Source: Actinomyces sp. Marseille-P3109 | GTDB taxonomy: Bacteria; Actinomycetota; Actinomycetes; Actinomycetales; Actinomycetaceae | Length of the DNA: 64,000 bases | NCBI RefSeq assembly: GCF_900323545.1 | Contig: NZ_OOHN01000008.1 | Span: 1,665,144-1,729,143, forward strand | Reading direction: 5' to 3' | In this document: piece by piece, positions 9,768 through 18,934 of the stretch | Layout: each line of letters opens with the position of its first letter | How positions within the stretch are numbered: position 1 is the first letter of the stretch | Notes under the pieces: generated by a model | Databases searched by the model: none | Seen by the model: the letters and a program-made list of their open reading frames with translations, nothing else | Told to the model about the DNA's origin: nothing | Position numbers and translations under genes: made by a program

Positions 9768-12134
9768 ATGACACAGAACCTGGTCACGAGCGCCCCCTCA
9801 CAGGTGCGCGCCGTATCCGGTCGACCCGCCACCGCAGCCACGCTCATGGAGGTCTGGCAGGGCCTGTCCGCCGCAGTCGTCGACACCATCGCGGACGACT
9901 GGTACGCCACCGAGCAGAAGTACAGCGCCGGACGCCAGGAGCACTACTTCTCCGCCGAGTTCCTCATGGGCCGCGCATTGCTCAACAACCTGTCCAACCT
10001 GGGCATGGTCGACGAGGCTCGCGAGGCCGTCGGCTCCTTCGGCGTCAGCCTCACCGATGTCTTGGAGCAGGAGCCCGACGCCGCCCTGGGCAACGGCGGG
10101 CTGGGCCGCCTGGCCGCCTGCTTCCTGGACTCCTGTGCCACCCTGGACCTGCCGGTCAACGGTTTCGGCATCCTCTACCGCTACGGCCTGTTCAAGCAGG
10201 TCTTCGAGGACGGCTTCCAGACCGAGCACCCCGACCCCTGGATGGAGGAGGGCTACCCCTTCGTCATCCGCCACGAGGAGGCCCAGCGCCTGGTGCGCTA
10301 CCGGGACATGACCGTACGCGCCATCCCCTACGACATGCCCATCACCGGCTACGGCACCAAGAACGTGGGCAACCTGCGTCTGTGGAAGGCGGAGCCGCTC
10401 GAGGAGTTCGACTACGACGCCTTCAACTCCCAGCGCTTCACCGAGGCCATCGTCGAGCGAGAGCGCGCCTCGGACATCTCCCGTGTCCTCTACCCCAACG
10501 ACACCACCTACGAGGGCAAGGTCCTGCGGGTGCGCCAGCAGTACTTCTTCTGCTCGGCCTCCCTCCAGCAGATCGTTGAGAACTACGTGAAGCACCACGG
10601 CGAGGACCTGTCCGGCTTCGCCGACTACAACGCCATCCAGCTCAATGACACCCACCCGGTGCTCGCCATCCCCGAGCTCATGCGCATCCTCATGGACGAG
10701 CACCACCTGGGCTGGGAGGCCGCCTGGGACGTGGTCACCAGGACCTTCGCCTACACCAACCACACGGTGCTGGCCGAGGCCCTGGAGACCTGGGAGATCT
10801 CCATCTTCGACCGCCTCTTCCCGCGTATCACCGAGATCGTCCGCGAGATCGACCGCCGCTTCCGCATCGAGATGGCCGAGCGCGGCCTGGACCAGGGCAC
10901 GATCGACTACATGGCCCCCGTCTCCGGCGACAAGGTGCGCATGGCATGGATCGCCTGCTACGCCTCCTACTCCATCAACGGTGTGGCCGCGCTGCACACC
11001 GAGATCATCAAGCGCAAGACCCTGGGCGAGTGGCACGCGATCTGGCCCGAGCGATTCAACAACAAGACCAACGGTGTGACCCCCCGCCGCTGGCTGCGCC
11101 AGTGCAACCCGCGGCTGTCGGCGCTCCTGGACGAGGTCACCGGCTCGGACGCCTGGGTCAAGGACCTCTCGGTCCTGGGGGACTACACCGACACCGTCGA
11201 TGAGACCGTCTACGACCGCCTGGCCGAGGTCAAGCACGCCAACAAGGTCGACTTCGCCGCCTGGATCGCCCGGCGCGAGGGTGTCGAGATCGACCCGGAG
11301 GCCATCTTCGACGTCCAGATCAAGCGCCTTCACGAGTACAAGCGTCAGCTGCTCAACGCCATCTACATCCTGGACCTCTACTTCCGCATGAAGCAGGACC
11401 CGAACCTGGAAGTCCCCAAGCGGGTCTTCATCTTCGGGGCGAAGGCGGCTCCCGGCTACATCCGGGCCAAGGGCGTCATCAAGCTCGTCAACGCCATCGC
11501 CGAGCTGGTCAACAACGACCCGGTCGTCTCCCAGACCATCAAGGTCGTCTTCGTCCACAACTACAACGTCTCCCCCGCCGAGCACATCATCCCGGCGGCA
11601 GACATCTCCGAGCAGATCTCGATGGCCGGCAAGGAGGCCTCGGGTACCTCCAACATGAAGTTCATGATGAACGGCGCCCTGACCCTGGGCACGCTCGACG
11701 GCGCCAACGTGGAGATCCTCGAGGTCGTGGGTGATGACAACGCCTACATCTTCGGCGCCACCGAGGACGAGCTGCCCTCCCTGCGCGAGAGCTACAACCC
11801 GGTGTGGCACTACGAGAACGTCCCCGGCCTCAAGCGTGTCCTGGACGCCTTCACCGACGGCACTCTCGACGACAACGGCTCGGGCTGGTTCGCCGACCTG
11901 CGCCGCAGCCTCCTGGAACCCTCCTACGAGCCGGCCGACGTCTACTACGTCCTGGGCGACTTCGCCGCCTACCGCGAGACCAAGGACGCCATGGCCGCCG
12001 ACTACGCCGACACCCGCGCCTGGCAGCGCAAGGCCTGGGTGAACATCACCCGCTCCGGCCGCTTCTCCTCCGACCGCACCATCAGCGACTACGCCCGCGA
12101 GGTCTGGAAGATCGGCCCCGAGCCGATCGCCTGA
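9768..12134 (+). CDS. glgP: glycogen/alpha-glucan phosphorylase
   Basis: PLP-dependent GT35 enzyme that releases glucose 1-phosphate from the ends of alpha-1,4-glucan. The 788-aa length fits bacterial phosphorylases. Visible hallmarks are GNGGLGRLAACFLDS near residue 110, the EASGTSNMKF motif whose Lys631 should form the Schiff base with PLP, and TLDGANVEI just after it. I used the ATG at 9768 because it follows AAGGGAAGAAG at proper spacing; the open frame extends upstream but that part does not resemble the family. Its position next to the GlgE operon suggests coordinated synthesis and breakdown of glycogen. A 15-bp bidirectional terminator follows. Confidence 0.94.
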   Translation: MTQNLVTSAPSQVRAVSGRPATAATLMEVWQGLSAAVVDTIADDWYATEQKYSAGRQEHYFSAEFLMGRALLNNLSNLGMVDEAREAVGSFGVSLTDVLEQEPDAALGNGGLGRLAACFLDSCATLDLPVNGFGILYRYGLFKQVFEDGFQTEHPDPWMEEGYPFVIRHEEAQRLVRYRDMTVRAIPYDMPITGYGTKNVGNLRLWKAEPLEEFDYDAFNSQRFTEAIVERERASDISRVLYPNDTTYEGKVLRVRQQYFFCSASLQQIVENYVKHHGEDLSGFADYNAIQLNDTHPVLAIPELMRILMDEHHLGWEAAWDVVTRTFAYTNHTVLAEALETWEISIFDRLFPRITEIVREIDRRFRIEMAERGLDQGTIDYMAPVSGDKVRMAWIACYASYSINGVAALHTEIIKRKTLGEWHAIWPERFNNKTNGVTPRRWLRQCNPRLSALLDEVTGSDAWVKDLSVLGDYTDTVDETVYDRLAEVKHANKVDFAAWIARREGVEIDPEAIFDVQIKRLHEYKRQLLNAIYILDLYFRMKQDPNLEVPKRVFIFGAKAAPGYIRAKGVIKLVNAIAELVNNDPVVSQTIKVVFVHNYNVSPAEHIIPAADISEQISMAGKEASGTSNMKFMMNGALTLGTLDGANVEILEVVGDDNAYIFGATEDELPSLRESYNPVWHYENVPGLKRVLDAFTDGTLDDNGSGWFADLRRSLLEPSYEPADVYYVLGDFAAYRETKDAMAADYADTRAWQRKAWVNITRSGRFSSDRTISDYAREVWKIGPEPIA

Positions 12135-12148
12135 TCTGAAGGTGTGAG

Positions 12149-12183
12149 CGAGCGCCCCTCACCATCGCGGTGAGGGGCGCTCG
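12149..12183. terminator. Bidirectional terminator between glgP and the CnoX-like gene
   Basis: A perfect 15-bp stem (12149-12163 with 12169-12183) with a 5-nt ATCGC loop lies between two convergent genes, 15 nt after the glgP stop and 19 nt after the end of the minus-strand gene. Confidence 0.8.
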
Positions 12184-12201
12184 TGTCTGACAAACCGCTC
12201 C

Positions 12202-13146
12202 TCAGTAGAGCACGGTGGCCAGGCGGCGGCGGGCCTGGGCGACCTCCGGCGAGGTGGAGCCGATGACCTCGAAGAGCTCGAGCAGACGCAGGCGGGCCGT
12301 CTCGCGCTCCTCCCCCTGGTGGGTGCGCACGGCCTCCAGGGCGCGGCCGAGGGCGGCGTTGACGTCGCCGAGGGCCAGGGCTGCGTCGGCCCCGGCCAGT
12401 GCCGCCTCGAGGTCGGCGGAGGCGGCGTCGGCCGCGGCGATGAGCTCGTGGGGGTCCTGGCCGTCCAGCCGGCCCATGAGGCGCACCTGGTTGCGGGCCA
12501 CCTTGAGGTTGTCGTCGCCCGGGTTCTGCGCGATGGCGTGGGTGTAGACCTCCTCGGCGGCGGCGAAGTCACCGGCCTCGATGGCCTCCCGGGCGGCGCG
12601 CTCGACCTCGGTCTCCTCCGGCTCCTCGGTCTGCGAGTCGGCACCGGCCGCGGCGTCGAGGGCAATGGTGCCGTTGACGCCGTTGGCGGCCGCCACCTCC
12701 AGCAGCTGGTCGACGACCGAGCGCAGCTGCTCCTCGGGGACCGGGCCTTGGAACATGGGCACCGGCTGTCCGGCGATGAGGGCCACGACCGTGGGAACGG
12801 CCTGCGCCTGGAGTGCCTGGGCGACCTCCGGGGCGGCGTCGACGTCCACGCGCGCCAGCTGGAACCGGCCGGCGTAACTCGTGGCAAGGCCCTCCAGGAG
12901 GGCGGCGAGATCGGCACTGGCCTGGCTGCGCGGGCTGTGCAGGATGACGATCACGGGTACCCGGGTGGAGACCTCCGCGACGTCACGCAGGCTGGAGGCG
13001 TCGACGTCGACCACGAGCGGCACCGGCAGGCCGCCACCAGCGGCTCCGGGGCCGCCAGCGGTGGGGGCCGAGGCCCCGCCGGCAGGACCGGCCGGCTTGG
13101 TGGCGGGGGCGAGAGTGGACAGGTCGACGGCGCCGAACATGCTCAT
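12202..13146 (-). CDS. CnoX/YbbN-like thioredoxin-domain protein with TPR tail, CXXC missing
   Basis: 314-aa protein: an Ala/Gly/Pro-rich start (1-45), a thioredoxin fold (about 45-150), and a helical tetratricopeptide-like region (about 180-314), the architecture of the co-chaperone CnoX (YbbN). The redox CXXC motif is absent: the equivalent position reads HSPRSQAS, while the cis-Pro segment AVPTVVALIAG is kept. It is therefore probably a substrate-holding chaperone or scaffold rather than an oxidoreductase. The start follows AGGAAGG at good spacing. It is convergent with glgP. Actinobacterial homologues are usually annotated simply as tetratricopeptide thioredoxin-like proteins. Confidence 0.8.
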   Translation of the reverse strand: MSMFGAVDLSTLAPATKPAGPAGGASAPTAGGPGAAGGGLPVPLVVDVDASSLRDVAEVSTRVPVIVILHSPRSQASADLAALLEGLATSYAGRFQLARVDVDAAPEVAQALQAQAVPTVVALIAGQPVPMFQGPVPEEQLRSVVDQLLEVAAANGVNGTIALDAAAGADSQTEEPEETEVERAAREAIEAGDFAAAEEVYTHAIAQNPGDDNLKVARNQVRLMGRLDGQDPHELIAAADAASADLEAALAGADAALALGDVNAALGRALEAVRTHQGEERETARLRLLELFEVIGSTSPEVAQARRRLATVLY

Positions 13147-13322
13147 GACAGCTGCCTTCCTCGGGCTGCAGCCCGGTTGCTTCGTAGTCGGAGTCTTTCA
13201 GTGTCTTTCAGGGCCCTTCAGGGCCGGCCCCGCCGGAGGCACCGCTCGTTGGCCGGACGCCTGGGCGCACCGGCGGCCCGACTCCGGGTGGTGACCGGAG
13301 CCGGGCCGAGGAGCATCGTGTC

Positions 13323-14369
13323 TCAGGACGGTCTGGCCGAGGCAGCGGCCGTGGGGGCCGGCGTCTGGGAGTCGTTCCGGTCCACCTTCATCAGGGCGGT
13401 CTCCGCTCCCAGGATCGCCGCCTTCTCGCTGCTCCCCTCCTTGGGGATGGCGAAGGCGACCATGGAGTCGTAGGTGGCGGTGACCGTGCCGACGATCTTC
13501 TGGTTGCCGCCCATGAGGGCGGCGACATCGCCCTGCAAGGTGAGATCGGAGCCGTCGACCGTACGCTTGTAGACAACCGTGTAGGTCAGGGTCGTGAAGA
13601 CCAGCGCGCCGCCGTCCCCCTCCTCCACCTGCAGGCCCTGGAATCCGTCCGAACCGGGGGACGCCGTCACGGTGACCTCTCCCAGGCCCTTGAGGTCGAC
13701 GGCGCGGGTGGCCTGGATCTTCTGCCGCAGCAGGTCGTCCGGGAAGGCCTTGCCGTTGTCCCCCTCGGGGTTGTTGAGCGCATCGACGTAGGCGGCGAGG
13801 ACCGCCTGAGGGGTGGAGACCAGTCCGGTGGAGTCGGCGGTCACCTGCTTGGCGCGCTGGGCCGTCTGCTTGGTCAGGACGGGGATGTTCTTCTGCTCCG
13901 AGAATCCCTGCACCCAGGCCCACAGCTTGAACTGGTCACGGGCGGAGTTCTGCTCCAGGGACAGGATCGAGGGGTTGGCCCCCTCGGAGGCGGCGGCGGC
14001 GTTGCGGGGGAAGCCGACGGTCTGTCCCACTCCCCCGCCCTGGATCGTGGTGGTCAGGGGGTGAATGAAATCGTTGTTCCCGCTGGCGGAGGCCGTGGCG
14101 TACTCGGCGGCGCGGATCCGCGCCGCCGGACCCGACATGATCTCCTTGAGCTTGTCCGCGTTCTTCTCCTTGTCCGCCGTCTCCAGGCCGGTCTGGATGC
14201 GCTGGAGGATGTCGGAGAGCTGCTTGTCGTTGAGGACGGGCTCGGCGATCGGGGTGCCGGAGGCCTGCGTCTCGGCGCTCTTGGACTGAGACCGCGAGCA
14301 GGCGGCCAGGGTCAGGGCGAGGGCGGAGGCGCCGCCCGCGCTCAGGAAGGCTCGACGGGTGGACTTCAT
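13323..14369 (-). CDS. Tat-type secreted lipoprotein, unknown function
   Basis: 348-aa predicted lipoprotein. The N terminus carries a twin-arginine-like motif (STRRAFLSAGG), a hydrophobic stretch, and a lipobox LAAC with the modifiable Cys at residue 24. The mature part is Ser/Ala/Gln-rich near the start and then has mixed alpha/beta character, with a stretch near 220-300 that may form a beta-rich domain, and a Pro/Ala/Ser-rich C terminus. I do not recognise the family. Its ATG overlaps the stop of the upstream membrane-protein gene by 4 bp (ATGA), so the two are very likely co-translated and may act together at the outer face of the membrane. Confidence 0.75.
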   Translation of the reverse strand: MKSTRRAFLSAGGASALALTLAACSRSQSKSAETQASGTPIAEPVLNDKQLSDILQRIQTGLETADKEKNADKLKEIMSGPAARIRAAEYATASASGNNDFIHPLTTTIQGGGVGQTVGFPRNAAAASEGANPSILSLEQNSARDQFKLWAWVQGFSEQKNIPVLTKQTAQRAKQVTADSTGLVSTPQAVLAAYVDALNNPEGDNGKAFPDDLLRQKIQATRAVDLKGLGEVTVTASPGSDGFQGLQVEEGDGGALVFTTLTYTVVYKRTVDGSDLTLQGDVAALMGGNQKIVGTVTATYDSMVAFAIPKEGSSEKAAILGAETALMKVDRNDSQTPAPTAAASARPS

Positions 14370-16243
14370 GCGTGCTCCTGGTTGTGGGGGTCCGCGGTGG
14401 GGTCGGGCTCGCCGAGAGGCTCGGCGTCAGCGGCCTGGACGGCGGCGGGGTCGGCCGCGGGAGGCAGCTCAACGCCACCGGAGTAGCTGGGCCACGACAC
14501 GGTCGACGTCGTAGAAGGAGTCGTGGAGGGATCTGTGAGGACGGCCGGGGAGGAGGATTCGCCGGTGCTCCCCGCCTGGGTACCGGGCCCCTCGGGCGCG
14601 GCGGTCATCTCCGGCTGGTCAGCAACCGGCCGGGTCCGTGCATCCGGCTGCGGCTGGTCGGCGGGCTGCCAGGACTGCGCCTGCGGCTGCGCGAAGTCGG
14701 TGGGTATCTGAAGACTCGGGTCCTGGGACGGGACCGACGACGGGGCCGACGACGCCAACCTCTCGATCTCGGCGGTATCGCCCTCGAAGGCCTGTCCGGC
14801 GACGGGCTCACCGGCCATGTGGCTGGTGCGATACTCCTGCGGGGCGAAGCGGGAGTAGTCCTCGGCCTCATCACGGATCCCATCGCGCTGCCCAGGGGCA
14901 AGGCCCTCGCTCGGGGCCACGTGACTGTGGTGGCTCACATGGCCGGTGCGGGGAGGAACCTCAGCACCTCCGGGCGCGTCGGCGTATCCGCGAGCACCTG
15001 ACGCGTCGGCGTCATCCGAGGCGATCGCCAGCGCCTGGCCGTCCTGGAGGCTCTCCAGCCCGCGGGCGTCCCGGTACTGCTGGGTGGATGCCTCGTCCAG
15101 ACCGGGAACGACCGCCGAGCCTCGGGCCACGCCCGCCGCCATCTGGTCCTCCGGCCCGGCGAAACCGCCACCGGCACCATGACCGAAGCCGCCATCGAGT
15201 CCACCACCGAGACCATCGCCACCACGAGCCTCGGGCGCCTGGGGGACGGCGGGGGCCTCGATGCCGTCGAGGTAGACGCGGCCCGTGCGCGGGTCCGTCC
15301 AGGCCTCACCGGAGGCCTCGGCGCGCTCCTTGTCCCTCAGCTCTCGCCGGGTCAGCTGCCGGTCGGGATCATCCACCTGGGGAATGCCCTCCGTGGAGAC
15401 GCCGTCGGCGTTGGCGATGCGGGCCGCGCGCTCGGCCGAGAGGGTCCGCCGCTCGACGCCGGCGCGGCGCAGCTGGAGATCGAGGAAGAACAGGAAGACA
15501 CCCGCCAGCACGAACAGGCCTCCCAGGACCAGCCCGCCGTAGAAGTACCAGGGAGTCTCCACCTGCCGTGACCAGCTCACGGTCAGGTTGGGGGCCTGGG
15601 CCTTGCCGTCGGTCATCGCCATGACGACGATCTGCTCGTCGACGCTCTTGCGCGGCAGCAGCGCGCGGTCGGCGGAGTCGGCAGTGTTGAAGGTGACCGA
15701 GGAACCACCGCTCTTCTCCCCCAGCCAGAGGTCGGATCCCGAGGCGCTCACGGCGCTGGCCTTGCGCTGCGAGCACTGGGAACCGGAGGCCGACGGCGTC
15801 GCGCTGGCCTGGGCGGAGGCGGAGGCCGACGGCGTCGTGCTGGCCTGGGCCGAGGCGGAGGCCGCCGGGGTTGCCGAGTGGGCGGGGCAGTACTGGGTCT
15901 CGTCCTTGGAGGCCAGGGTGCCGGCATCGGCGTCGATACTGGTGACCGTCGTGTAGGGAAGGGCGTTGTCGGCGTCGGGGCTCAGCCAGGCCTCGGCGTC
16001 GGCCGCGCGTGCGACGAAGAGGTGGACGTCCTTGCCGTCGGAGGACTTCGCAGTCAAGGAGATGTCGGACTCCGTACCGCTGAGGACTCCGGGGGCAGTG
16101 ATGATGTAGGGCTGAGAAGGAGCGGAGGCGAGCGTCGCCTCGACCTTGGAGCTGGGCTTCCAGATGGTGGCCGAACAGACAGCCAGGGTGACGAGGACCA
16201 GCCCAAGGACGGTCACCACCACGCTCAAGATACGTCGACTCAC
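14366..16243 (-). CDS. Two-TM membrane protein with extracytoplasmic domain and long disordered tail
   Basis: 625-aa protein. A first TM (about 5-27) precedes an extracytoplasmic domain (about 30-225) interrupted by a Ser/Ala/Thr/Pro-rich repeat between two Cys residues (CPAHSATP... and SQCSQRK), which may form a disulfide. A second TM lies near 232-256 (FYGGLVLGGLFVLAGVFLFF). The rest, from about 260, is a long cytoplasmic region, charged at first and then Gly/Ala/Pro/Gln-rich and probably disordered. I recognise no enzymatic motif. It is the first gene of a two-gene unit with the downstream lipoprotein. It is divergent from the DivIVA-like gene across a 465-bp region. Confidence 0.75.
   Translation of the reverse strand: MSRRILSVVVTVLGLVLVTLAVCSATIWKPSSKVEATLASAPSQPYIITAPGVLSGTESDISLTAKSSDGKDVHLFVARAADAEAWLSPDADNALPYTTVTSIDADAGTLASKDETQYCPAHSATPAASASAQASTTPSASASAQASATPSASGSQCSQRKASAVSASGSDLWLGEKSGGSSVTFNTADSADRALLPRKSVDEQIVVMAMTDGKAQAPNLTVSWSRQVETPWYFYGGLVLGGLFVLAGVFLFFLDLQLRRAGVERRTLSAERAARIANADGVSTEGIPQVDDPDRQLTRRELRDKERAEASGEAWTDPRTGRVYLDGIEAPAVPQAPEARGGDGLGGGLDGGFGHGAGGGFAGPEDQMAAGVARGSAVVPGLDEASTQQYRDARGLESLQDGQALAIASDDADASGARGYADAPGGAEVPPRTGHVSHHSHVAPSEGLAPGQRDGIRDEAEDYSRFAPQEYRTSHMAGEPVAGQAFEGDTAEIERLASSAPSSVPSQDPSLQIPTDFAQPQAQSWQPADQPQPDARTRPVADQPEMTAAPEGPGTQAGSTGESSSPAVLTDPSTTPSTTSTVSWPSYSGGVELPPAADPAAVQAADAEPLGEPDPTADPHNQEHA
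15786..15857. repeat. Tandem 36-bp repeat inside the membrane-protein gene
   Basis: Two 36-bp units (15786-15821 and 15822-15857) differ at two positions and are followed by the first bases of a third. On the minus strand they encode two 12-residue units of the AQAS-TPSASAS type in the extracytoplasmic linker. Copy number could vary between strains. Confidence 0.8.
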
Positions 16244-16708
16244 GACGCGGGTCTCCTATGCTCGCGGACACGGTTGCCGACGGTCGGCTACGGGCGCCGT
16301 CCATCGCTGCGAGCGCTCATCAGGCGCTCAACAGGGACCAGAATCGCATGACGGACCCCACGAACGCACCGACCTCGGCGCAAAATCACAACGGAGCACG
16401 CGCTGAGCGAAGTGATCTCTCCCGAGATCCTGCCGGCAGAAACGACTGTCATCACCGACCAAGCCGCGCTCCGTTGTCGGACGGGAACCGGATGAACGAT
16501 CGGAGAAACGGCGCACCGGGCCCGGGTCGCGCTCGGCCGAGCACCGAGCACAGCCCCGCCCACCGCCTTCAAGCCGCTCGAGTCCAGGCCCCCACCTGCT
16601 AGATTGTGCGTATCGTCACTCTTTCGTGACCACCGTCCCGATCACGCCCAATCGTTACGCTTGGGCTGGCGGCGAGCGTCCCCGGCTCGCCAGGAGGAGG
16701 AACCCGAC
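16244..16708. other. Divergent intergenic region
   Basis: 465 bp between the minus-strand membrane-protein gene and the plus-strand DivIVA-like gene. I see no credible coding sequence. It should hold both promoters: TAGATT at 16600-16605 is a -10-like box on the plus strand. The DivIVA-like gene has a strong AGGAGGAGG ribosome binding site at 16692-16700. Confidence 0.5.
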
Positions 16709-18382
16709 GTGGCTGAGGAATACAGCGAGTTTGCCATCACGATGCGCGGCTACGACCGCGCCCAGGTCGATCGGAAGCTGGAGCAGCTCTCGCGCCAGCT
16801 GGCCGACGCGCGTCGTGAGGTCGCCAGCCTCGACCAGCGTGCCATGACGCTGGCCGGCGAGCTGGCCGACGCTCAGCGCCGGCTGCGGGAGTCCGACAAG
16901 CCGACCTACGCCGGCCTGGGCTCACGGATCGAGCAGCTGCTGCGCAGCGCCGAGGAGCAGAGCGCATCCGTCCTGTCCAAGGCCAACGCCGAGGCCGACG
17001 CCCTGCTGACCCGTACCCGGACCAACGCCAAGAACCTCTCCGAGCGCAGCGCCTCGGAGGCGGCGACCCTGCTGGCGGACGCCCGCCGCGAGGCCAGCGA
17101 GCTGCGCTCCCGCTCCCAGGGGGAGGCCTCCACCGCCTTGGCCAACGCCGAGGCCCGTGCCCAGGAGCTTGTCTCCTCCGCCTCGCGCAAGGCGGCCCAG
17201 ATCTCCGCCGACTCCGAAGCGGCTGTCACCGAGATGAGGGCCTCCGCCGAACGCGAGGCCGCACTGGTCCTGTCCCAGGCGCGCAAGCAGGCGGCCGAGA
17301 TCGCCATCACCTCCGAGCGCGACGCCACCGCCAACCGTGAGGCCGCCGCCGCTGAGGCCGACGAGCTGCACAAGACCTCCACGGCGAAGGCTGACGAGAT
17401 CCTCTCGGCCGCCAAGCAGGAGGCCGAGCTGACGGTCGGCAAGGCGCAGCGTGAGGCCGAGGAGATCCTCACCTCCGCGCGCAACGAGTCCGAGACCTTG
17501 CGCCGCTCGGCCACCGACGAGGCCGCCGCCGCCCGTTCCGAGGCCACCGAGCTGCGCCAGCAGGCCACCCTGGAGATCGCCGCGGCGCACGAGCAGGCCG
17601 CTCAGGAGGACTCCGACGCCCACGAGGCCACCCGCGAGCGCATCCGGGAGATGCAGGAGCAGGCCCAGGTCCAGGCCCAGGAGGCCGAGGAGCGCCTGCA
17701 GGAGGCACTGTCCCGGGCCGAGGAGGTCCGCTCCCGCACCGACGCCGAGGCCCGCAAGCGTCAGGAGGAGGCCGTCGCCCAGGCCGAGGAGACCCTGGCG
17801 CAGGCCCGCGTCGAGGCCGAGCAGATCATCAGCGACGCCCGGGCCGACGCCGACGTCACCGCCCAGGTGGCCGCCCGCCAGCTCCAGGAGCTCGAGCGTC
17901 AGCGCGACTCGGTCTCGGCCTACCTCACGGAGATGCGCGGTGTCCTGGGTGGCGTGCTGCCTCAGGCCCCCACCTTCAACGACCACGTCGCGGCCCTGCC
18001 CCAGGAGGCCCAGGAGCCGGCGCAGGAGCAGTCCTCCGCCGCATCGGCTGAGCAGGCGACCAGCGGCAGCAGCGGCAGCAGCGGCAGCAGCGCCAACAGT
18101 GCCAACACAGCCAACGCCACCGGCTCGGGCAGTGCGGCCTCTGCCACGTCGGCGACCTCGGCGACCTCGGCGCCGTCGGCCACCTCGGCCCCTGCTCCCT
18201 CCGGCAACGCGACTGGTACGGCCTCGGGTGGTGGTCAGCGCGCAGGTGCGCAGCCGACCCCGAAGAGCAACCAGAAGGCCGCTGCCGGCCGCATCGAGAC
18301 CGTCCCGGCCCCGGCCAGGGGCTCGGGCGGGTCCGGCAACGCCGGCAACCGCCACCCCCGTCAGGGCAAGGGGCGCCGCTGA
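16709..18382 (+). CDS. DivIVA-domain long coiled-coil protein
   Basis: 557-aa protein with a DivIVA-type N terminus (EFAITMRGYDRAQVDRKLEQL), the short segment that in this family senses membrane curvature at poles and septa. It is followed by almost 400 residues of near-continuous heptad-patterned coiled coil rich in Ala/Glu/Arg, then a Ser/Gly/Ala/Thr-rich tail (about 445-530) and a basic C terminus (RQGKGRR). The layout recalls large polar coiled-coil organisers of actinobacteria such as Streptomyces Scy, more than Wag31 itself, which is about half this size. The GTG start is fixed by AGGAGGAGG 8 nt upstream. The next gene follows after 9 bp, so the two are likely co-transcribed. Confidence 0.82.
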   Translation: MAEEYSEFAITMRGYDRAQVDRKLEQLSRQLADARREVASLDQRAMTLAGELADAQRRLRESDKPTYAGLGSRIEQLLRSAEEQSASVLSKANAEADALLTRTRTNAKNLSERSASEAATLLADARREASELRSRSQGEASTALANAEARAQELVSSASRKAAQISADSEAAVTEMRASAEREAALVLSQARKQAAEIAITSERDATANREAAAAEADELHKTSTAKADEILSAAKQEAELTVGKAQREAEEILTSARNESETLRRSATDEAAAARSEATELRQQATLEIAAAHEQAAQEDSDAHEATRERIREMQEQAQVQAQEAEERLQEALSRAEEVRSRTDAEARKRQEEAVAQAEETLAQARVEAEQIISDARADADVTAQVAARQLQELERQRDSVSAYLTEMRGVLGGVLPQAPTFNDHVAALPQEAQEPAQEQSSAASAEQATSGSSGSSGSSANSANTANATGSGSAASATSATSATSAPSATSAPAPSGNATGTASGGGQRAGAQPTPKSNQKAAAGRIETVPAPARGSGGSGNAGNRHPRQGKGRR

Positions 18383-18391
18383 GACACGCTC

Positions 18392-18889
18392 GTGACAGCC
18401 GACGGCGCCGCCCGGCTCGGGGACGAGTCACCCAGCACTGCTGGCTCTGATTCTGCGGACTCCGACTGGGCGGCGTCGCGTCGTCGGGCCGCGGCGCAGC
18501 GGGCCCGCATGCTCCAGGCGCGTCAGGACGCCGAGCACGCCCGGGCGGCCCGCATCGTCGACCTCTTCCTCGGAGTCGCCCGCGATGAGGGCCTGGAACC
18601 GGTTCCGCTGCGGGTGCGCGGCTACTGCGGCGGCAGTGCCCGCACTCCGCTGCGCGGCTGGTACCTGAGAGCCGACGAGACCGTCGGCATCGATACTGAA
18701 GGTCGTTTCTATGTCCTGTCGACGCCACTGAGCCTGCCCCAGCGTCTGCGCGGGGTGAGGCCCCAGGACCAGCCGGTGCCGATGACCATCGGTGAGGGCG
18801 GGCGCGACGGCGACATCGTGCCGCTGCGCTTCGCGCTGGACCGTCTGCTGCCGGGGTGGGAGGAGCGCTCCCCCGAGCCACTCGTGTGA
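18392..18889 (+). CDS. Conserved hypothetical protein
   Basis: 165-aa protein starting at GTG, 9 bp after the DivIVA-like gene. Residues 1-60 are acidic and then strongly basic and probably helical (ASRRRAAAQRARMLQARQ). The remainder looks like a compact alpha/beta domain (LRVRGYCGGSARTPLRGWYLRADETVGI...) ending in LLPGWEERSPEP. No signal peptide or TM segment is visible and I recognise no known family. Operon position suggests a link to the polar coiled-coil protein, but this is inference only. The end is convergent with the next minus-strand gene, 45 bp away. Confidence 0.65.
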   Translation: MTADGAARLGDESPSTAGSDSADSDWAASRRRAAAQRARMLQARQDAEHARAARIVDLFLGVARDEGLEPVPLRVRGYCGGSARTPLRGWYLRADETVGIDTEGRFYVLSTPLSLPQRLRGVRPQDQPVPMTIGEGGRDGDIVPLRFALDRLLPGWEERSPEPLV

Positions 18890-18934
18890 CCCGCCTGGCG
18901 TCGCCCCTGCCCTCTCGCTGTCCTCCCGGCCCGG

